NCBI GenBank assembly: GCA_964517495.1 | Contig: CAZFER010000029.1 | Location: 8,654 to 72,653 of the forward strand | Source of the DNA: CAZFER01 sp964517495 | GTDB taxonomy: Bacteria; Hinthialibacterota; Hinthialibacteria; Hinthialibacterales; Hinthialibacteraceae | Direction of reading: 5' to 3' | DNA: 64,000 nt | Shown here: positions 60,824-64,000 of the stretch, one piece after another | Layout: each line of letters begins with the position of its first letter | How positions within the stretch are numbered: position 1 is the stretch's first letter | Position numbers and translations under genes: made by a program | The notes under the pieces: generated by a model | The model's input: the letters and a program-made list of their open reading frames with translations, nothing else | Told to the model about the DNA's origin: nothing | Database searches by the model: none

Positions 60824-61159
60824 TTATAACAGGGTATCCAGCGCTTCGAACTCAGAGTTATAGATTGTAAAAATCTTATCGATGCGAACCACTTCAAAAA
60901 GTTCAAGCAGTTGCTCATTGACCGAGCAAAACACTAACCGGCCTTTATGGCTGTCAACGCTCTTTTTGGCTTCAATCAATACCCGAATACCTGCACTGCT
61001 CATGTAATCTGACTTTGCAAAATTAATTAGAACCTTTTTGTATCCATCCTGAATAGCCCGATTCATGGCCGCCGAGAATTCCTGAAGCCCAGCTGCATCG
61101 ATTCTCCCCTCCGGTTCCAAAATAGCCACATCGGATTCGGTGCGTTGTTCAACCTTCAT
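60824..61159 (-). CDS. STAS-domain anti-sigma factor antagonist
   Basis: 111 residues, a single SpoIIAA/RsbV-type STAS domain: VAILEPEGRIDAAGLQEFSAAMNRAIQDGYKKVLINFAKSDYMSSAGIRVLIEAKK, with the phosphorylatable Ser in MSSAG. It would be phosphorylated by an RsbW-type kinase and, when unphosphorylated, free a sigma factor. No kinase or phosphatase is next to it, and the window's ECF sigma is far away with its own anti-sigma candidate. AAGGAATAT precedes the ATG. Confidence 0.9.
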   Translation of the reverse strand: MKVEQRTESDVAILEPEGRIDAAGLQEFSAAMNRAIQDGYKKVLINFAKSDYMSSAGIRVLIEAKKSVDSHKGRLVFCSVNEQLLELFEVVRIDKIFTIYNSEFEALDTLL

Positions 61160-61303
61160 TGATATATTCCTTCTCCAATCATTGACACAACTTAGGATTT
61201 GTATAACACCGTGATAGCATGACGCAAAAGCATAGGGTAAGTCAATGGCATTGGGCTAATCCTTGCGATTTCTTACCCGGAATGCTTTTACTCGGGTATC
61301 AGA

Positions 61304-61693
61304 TTACGATCCTGAACTCCCTTTTTCTTCCTTGCCTATAATATGCGAAATTGAGGATTGTTGAATCTCAATCTTGACATTCTCAGCAATTTTAATCACC
61401 GCTACATTATCTTTCATCCCCACGATCGAACCATAAATCCCCCCCGCGGTGATAATCCGATCCCCTTTCTTCAATTGATTGATTTGATTCTCATGCCGTT
61501 GACGCTGTTTTTGTTGGGGGCGGATAAGGATAAAATAAAAGATAAGCAGACAGATCATGAGCGGGAACAACATCTGCATAAGCGGATTAACCGGTTCCTG
61601 CGGCAAATCTCCGTTCCCTCCGCCTGTATTTTCAGCTGCATAAACCACCACTTTAAAAAGTAGGGTAAACAGAAATACTCCGATTACTCTCAT
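61304..61693 (-). CDS. yajC: Preprotein translocase accessory subunit YajC
   Basis: 129 residues. Signal-anchor/TM at ~1-20 and a second helix in MLFPLMICLLIFYFILIRPQQKQRQRHENQINQLKKGDRIITAGGIYGSIVGMKDNVAVIKIAENVKIEI, the full YajC signature. It is part of the SecDF-YajC complex that aids Sec export. The usual partners secD/secF and tgt are not in the visible sequence. The N-terminal extra hydrophobic segment followed by a Gly/Pro linker is slightly longer than in E. coli (110 residues). Confidence 0.95.
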   Translation of the reverse strand: MRVIGVFLFTLLFKVVVYAAENTGGGNGDLPQEPVNPLMQMLFPLMICLLIFYFILIRPQQKQRQRHENQINQLKKGDRIITAGGIYGSIVGMKDNVAVIKIAENVKIEIQQSSISHIIGKEEKGSSGS

Positions 61694-61953
61694 GTGTTCA
61701 CTCCCATAACGTTACCATGCCATTTTAAGGACAAAAAACCAACCCACGTTTCCCACATAATGTACATGGCCAATTTTTAAATTCGACTCAAGTATAGACC
61801 GTAAATGAATTAAGCAAAGAGATTCACTCTTATATCATCGATCAATCATAGTATAATATTCTAATTACGGATTTGAATATGTTGTTATTAAATAAAAGAA
61901 TCAATAGATTAACAAGAATTGCTTTAAAAGTAATGAGATCAAAGTTTCACCCA

Positions 61954-61981
61954 TTGACTCGCTGAGAGCAGAGAATATCAT
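61954..61981 (+). promoter_or_regulatory. tRNA-Gln promoter
   Basis: TTGACT (61954-61959), 16-bp spacer, TATCAT (61976-61981), placing the start ~17 bp before the tRNA. The rest of the 311-bp yajC-tRNA gap is AT-rich with nothing else recognised. Confidence 0.7.
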
Positions 61982-62004
61982 ATTTTTCATTGAAAATTGT
62001 TCAT

Positions 62005-62078
62005 TGGGGCGTAGACGAATTGGTAAAGTCACCGGTCTTTGGAACCGGAGTTTGCAGGTTCAAGTCCTGCCGCCCCAG
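62005..62078 (+). tRNA. tRNA-Gln (anticodon UUG)
   Basis: 74 nt. Acceptor TGGGGCG pairs with CGCCCCA; D-arm GAC/GTC with TTGGTAAA loop; anticodon stem CCGGT/ACCGG with loop CTTTGGA (anticodon TTG); T-arm GCAGG/CCTGC with TTCAAGT. The 3' CCA is not encoded (GTTT follows), so CCA-adding enzyme is needed. Decodes CAA and, by wobble, CAG. Confidence 0.96.
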
Positions 62079-62341
62079 TTTTTAGCTATTCCTGCTCAAT
62101 TAAATCATCCATGTTGTTCGGTTTCGAATACATATCTCCAAGTTTAATATAATTGTAAAGTGTCAGCCATATGCAGTAGAAATGGAGTAAAAACTTTTAA
62201 TCGTTCTCCTATTACATATAATTTTCTCACTGGACCATTTTAATAACATATTAGCTTTGCTTACCGATTATTTCTTGAAATCCCCACAATTCCTCCCCCT
62301 TTTCACTACTTTTAGTATAATAAGGGTCAGGAGAGAACCCT

Positions 62342-63706
62342 ATGAATGAACCAAACTCGAAAACACCCACCGCATTCAATCATTGCCGTGACATCATTCT
62401 GGATTCCATCGCTGATGGGGTATTCACCGTGGATGAGGATTGGCGTATCACTTCGTTTAACCGAGCGGCCGAGCGGATATTGGGACTTACCGCAGAAGAG
62501 GCTCTTGGACGTCCCTGCTGTGAGGTATTTCGGTCCAGTATCTGCGAAAGTACATGTGCGCTGCGGCAAACCTTGCAAACCGGCAAGCCGATCATTAATC
62601 GGGCGATTTATGTGGTCAACGCCGAGGGTGAGCGTATTCCCATTAGTATTTCCACTGCCATCCTAAAAGATAACACCGGCAACATCGTCGGAGGGGTGGA
62701 GACTTTTCGAGACCTTAGTATGGTGGAGGAACTAAAAAAGGAATTACACAAACACTATTCTTTTGGTGATATTATCGGATGCAGCAGCCGAATGCAGCGC
62801 CTATTTGAGCTGCTCCCCCTGGTGGCAGAAAGCGATAGCACAGTGCTGGTGCAAGGCGGAAGCGGCACTGGCAAGGAACTGGTGGCCCGCGCCATTCATG
62901 AATGCTCCAAGCGCAAGCAGGCTCCCTTTGTGGCGGTCAACTGTGGGGCGCTACCCGATACGTTGCTCGAATCGGAACTGTTCGGTTATAAAGCAGGGGC
63001 ATTCACTGATGCCCGCCGTGACAAACCCGGCCGCTTTGCCCTGGCTGAAGGAGGAACTATTTTCCTGGATGAAATCGGCGATATCTCACCCGCCATGCAA
63101 ACCCGCCTGTTGCGCGTCCTTCAAGAGCGGCAATTTGAACCACTGGGATCGGTCAAGCCAATTATAACGGATGTACGAATTATCGCTGCCACCAATAAAG
63201 ATTTGGACAAGATGATCAAACAGGGTAGTTTTCGTGAGGATCTCTATTACCGTATCAATGTAATGACTCTCCACATACCCGCCTTGCGTGAACGGAAGGA
63301 AGATATCCCTCTGCTCATCGATCATTTCATCTCTAAATTCAACCGCCTGCAAAGCAAAGACATTAGCGGTGTTTCTGAAGAGGCTATGGGCCTTTTGATG
63401 CGCCATGATTACCCCGGCAATATTCGAGAACTGGAAAACATCATTGAACATGCCTTCATCTTATGCTCATCCGGCCTCATCCACCCCCACCATCTTCCCT
63501 CTTCATTGTTGAAAGGTGAAACAACACCCACATCCCAATTAAAACAAGGACTATCGCTCCAGGCCATGGAGATTCTTCTCATCCAGGAGGCCTTGCGTCG
63601 ACATAACGGTAATCGAAAGCAGGCGGCTAAAGAATTAGGAATCGATCCCAGTACCCTTTTCCGCAAAATTAAAGCCTACGAAATTGATATTACTACCATC
63701 ACTTAA
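62342..63706 (+). CDS. PAS-domain sigma-54 activator (NtrC-type enhancer-binding protein)
   Basis: 454 residues. PAS domain ~15-125 with a Cys cluster (Cys59, Cys60, Cys68, Cys72 in CCEVFRSSICESTC) that could bind metal or sense redox state. AAA+ domain ~140-375: Walker A GGSGTGKE (Lys178), sigma-54 contact loop GAFTDA (219-224, the variant of GAFTGA), Walker B TIFLDE, arginine-finger region REDLYYRIN. Fis-type HTH ~410-448 (LIQEALRRHNGNRKQAAKELGIDPSTLFRKIK). TATAAT at 62316 and AGGAGAG before the ATG. The DNA downstream carries likely binding sites and a sigma-54 promoter, so its target lies to the right. Confidence 0.95.
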   Translation: MNEPNSKTPTAFNHCRDIILDSIADGVFTVDEDWRITSFNRAAERILGLTAEEALGRPCCEVFRSSICESTCALRQTLQTGKPIINRAIYVVNAEGERIPISISTAILKDNTGNIVGGVETFRDLSMVEELKKELHKHYSFGDIIGCSSRMQRLFELLPLVAESDSTVLVQGGSGTGKELVARAIHECSKRKQAPFVAVNCGALPDTLLESELFGYKAGAFTDARRDKPGRFALAEGGTIFLDEIGDISPAMQTRLLRVLQERQFEPLGSVKPIITDVRIIAATNKDLDKMIKQGSFREDLYYRINVMTLHIPALRERKEDIPLLIDHFISKFNRLQSKDISGVSEEAMGLLMRHDYPGNIRELENIIEHAFILCSSGLIHPHHLPSSLLKGETTPTSQLKQGLSLQAMEILLIQEALRRHNGNRKQAAKELGIDPSTLFRKIKAYEIDITTIT

Positions 63707-63709
63707 AAT

Positions 63710-63724
63710 ATTGCGTTTTGCAAT
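63710..63724. promoter_or_regulatory. Upstream activator site 1 for the sigma-54 activator (predicted)
   Basis: ATTGCGTTTTGCAAT: arms ATTGC and GCAAT around five bases. It starts 4 bp after the activator's stop codon. The same arms recur at 63743-63757, 33 bp (about three helical turns) away, as expected for two dimers on one face of the helix. Confidence 0.75.
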
Positions 63725-63742
63725 CAGGTGTCGCTGAAAATC

Positions 63743-63757
63743 ATTGCGTTATGCAAT
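63743..63757. promoter_or_regulatory. Upstream activator site 2 (predicted)
   Basis: ATTGCGTTATGCAAT, differing from site 1 by one base in the spacer. It lies ~95 bp before the -24 element, the normal working distance for enhancer-binding proteins. Confidence 0.75.
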
Positions 63758-63846
63758 CACCCAAAGATCAACTCAACACGCATCTATTTACTTAAGTATA
63801 GAAAATTGAAGATTTTAAATCCATAAGAGCTATCCATTATATATAT

Positions 63847-63862
63847 TGGCATGATAAGTGCT
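63847..63862 (+). promoter_or_regulatory. Sigma-54 (-24/-12) promoter
   Basis: TGGCATGATAAGTGCT against consensus TGGCACG-N4-TTGCT: the invariant GG (63848-63849) and GC (63860-63861) are 12 bases apart as required, with two mismatches elsewhere. Transcription would start near 63873 and run right. No gene is complete before base 64000. Confidence 0.7.
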
Positions 63863-63959
63863 CTATTCTCCCAACGAAAATGAAGGTTTGACATAAAACA
63901 CCATCGGGCGAACACAAAGGTTCGTCTCCAATGTTATTAAGTTAAAGGGGAGGGCGAGG

Positions 63960-64000
63960 CTCCCGCCGAGCCGTTTCCGCGTACAACGGCTCGGCGGGAG
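63960..64000. repeat. Perfect 15-bp inverted repeat at the right edge
   Basis: CTCCCGCCGAGCCGT (63960-63974), 11-base loop, ACGGCTCGGCGGGAG (63986-64000). The GGCGAGGCTCCCGCCGAGCC type of element is a frequent dispersed repeat in planctomycete-like genomes. It is much more GC-rich than its surroundings. It may continue past the window. Confidence 0.7.

Overview
The window looks like a chromosome segment of a Gram-negative (diderm), flagellated, free-living bacterium with a moderate G+C content. The outer membrane is inferred from a porin ending in Phe, a NodT-type efflux lipoprotein and a lipobox MsrB. The gene mix (DUF1501/DUF1800 pair, DUF1080, DUF4380, secreted FAD oxidoreductase, PQQ propeller with malectin domain, GH78, GH29, BlaI with an M56 sensor, DCC/lipase-maturation-factor fusion) is typical of Planctomycetes, Lentisphaerae, Hydrogenedentes and related lineages that degrade polysaccharides. 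The phylum cannot be fixed from sequence alone. A 100-N gap inside one gene shows that this is a draft scaffold.

Layout: 1-9.5 kb holds a partial dapF, an unknown secreted protein, a UPF0175 protein, a secreted FAD oxidoreductase, an aldose 1-epimerase, a HIRAN protein, an Rpn-type nuclease and a GH78 rhamnosidase. 9.5-14.2 kb is a graveyard of broken genes: an internally deleted glycosidase, metallophosphoesterase and winged-helix remnants, a SIR2-like fragment with a degraded partner, an antitoxin with a truncated PIN toxin, an integrase with an in-frame stop, a truncated AAA_13-like ATPase and an internally deleted IS5-type element. It reads as a decayed mobile/defence island. Next to it, at 14.56-14.66 kb, is a compact promoter-to-terminator unit that probably encodes a ~63-nt small RNA.

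14.8-26.9 kb: trpE-trpG, an outer-membrane porin, a GT-C glycosyltransferase fused to an FGE-like domain, a BlaI repressor with two palindromic operators over its promoter, a long M56 (BlaR1-like) protein, a DUF4380 protein and a YdcF protein. 26.9-37.6 kb: very long FlgL and FlgK, ferritin, DUF1080, a secreted carbonic anhydrase-Dabb fusion, lipoprotein MsrB, and an AbrB-type antitoxin with a frameshifted PIN toxin. 37.9-45.7 kb: the DUF1800/DUF1501 pair, a GH29 remnant, and an operon of ECF sigma factor, membrane-anchored LolA-like anti-sigma candidate and two MotA-like membrane proteins, then a coiled-coil protein and a degenerate receiver protein.

45.9-64 kb: a PQQ-propeller/methyltransferase-like/malectin protein with a TIM-barrel sugar isomerase, a divergent GH29 fucosidase, a three-gene RND efflux operon, an orphan HigA-like antitoxin, a DCC-LMF fusion, a STAS antagonist, YajC, tRNA-Gln(UUG), and a PAS sigma-54 activator. 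Downstream of the activator lie two identical-arm palindromes 33 bp apart and, ~100 bp further on, a good -24/-12 promoter, so a complete sigma-54 switch points out of the right edge of the window.

The most unusual observations are the sigma-54 module, the ECF/anti-sigma/double-MotA-like operon, the small RNA with a free ACCUCC stretch, the GT-C/FGE and carbonic anhydrase/Dabb fusions, and the repeated pattern of genes that keep both ends but have lost the middle.
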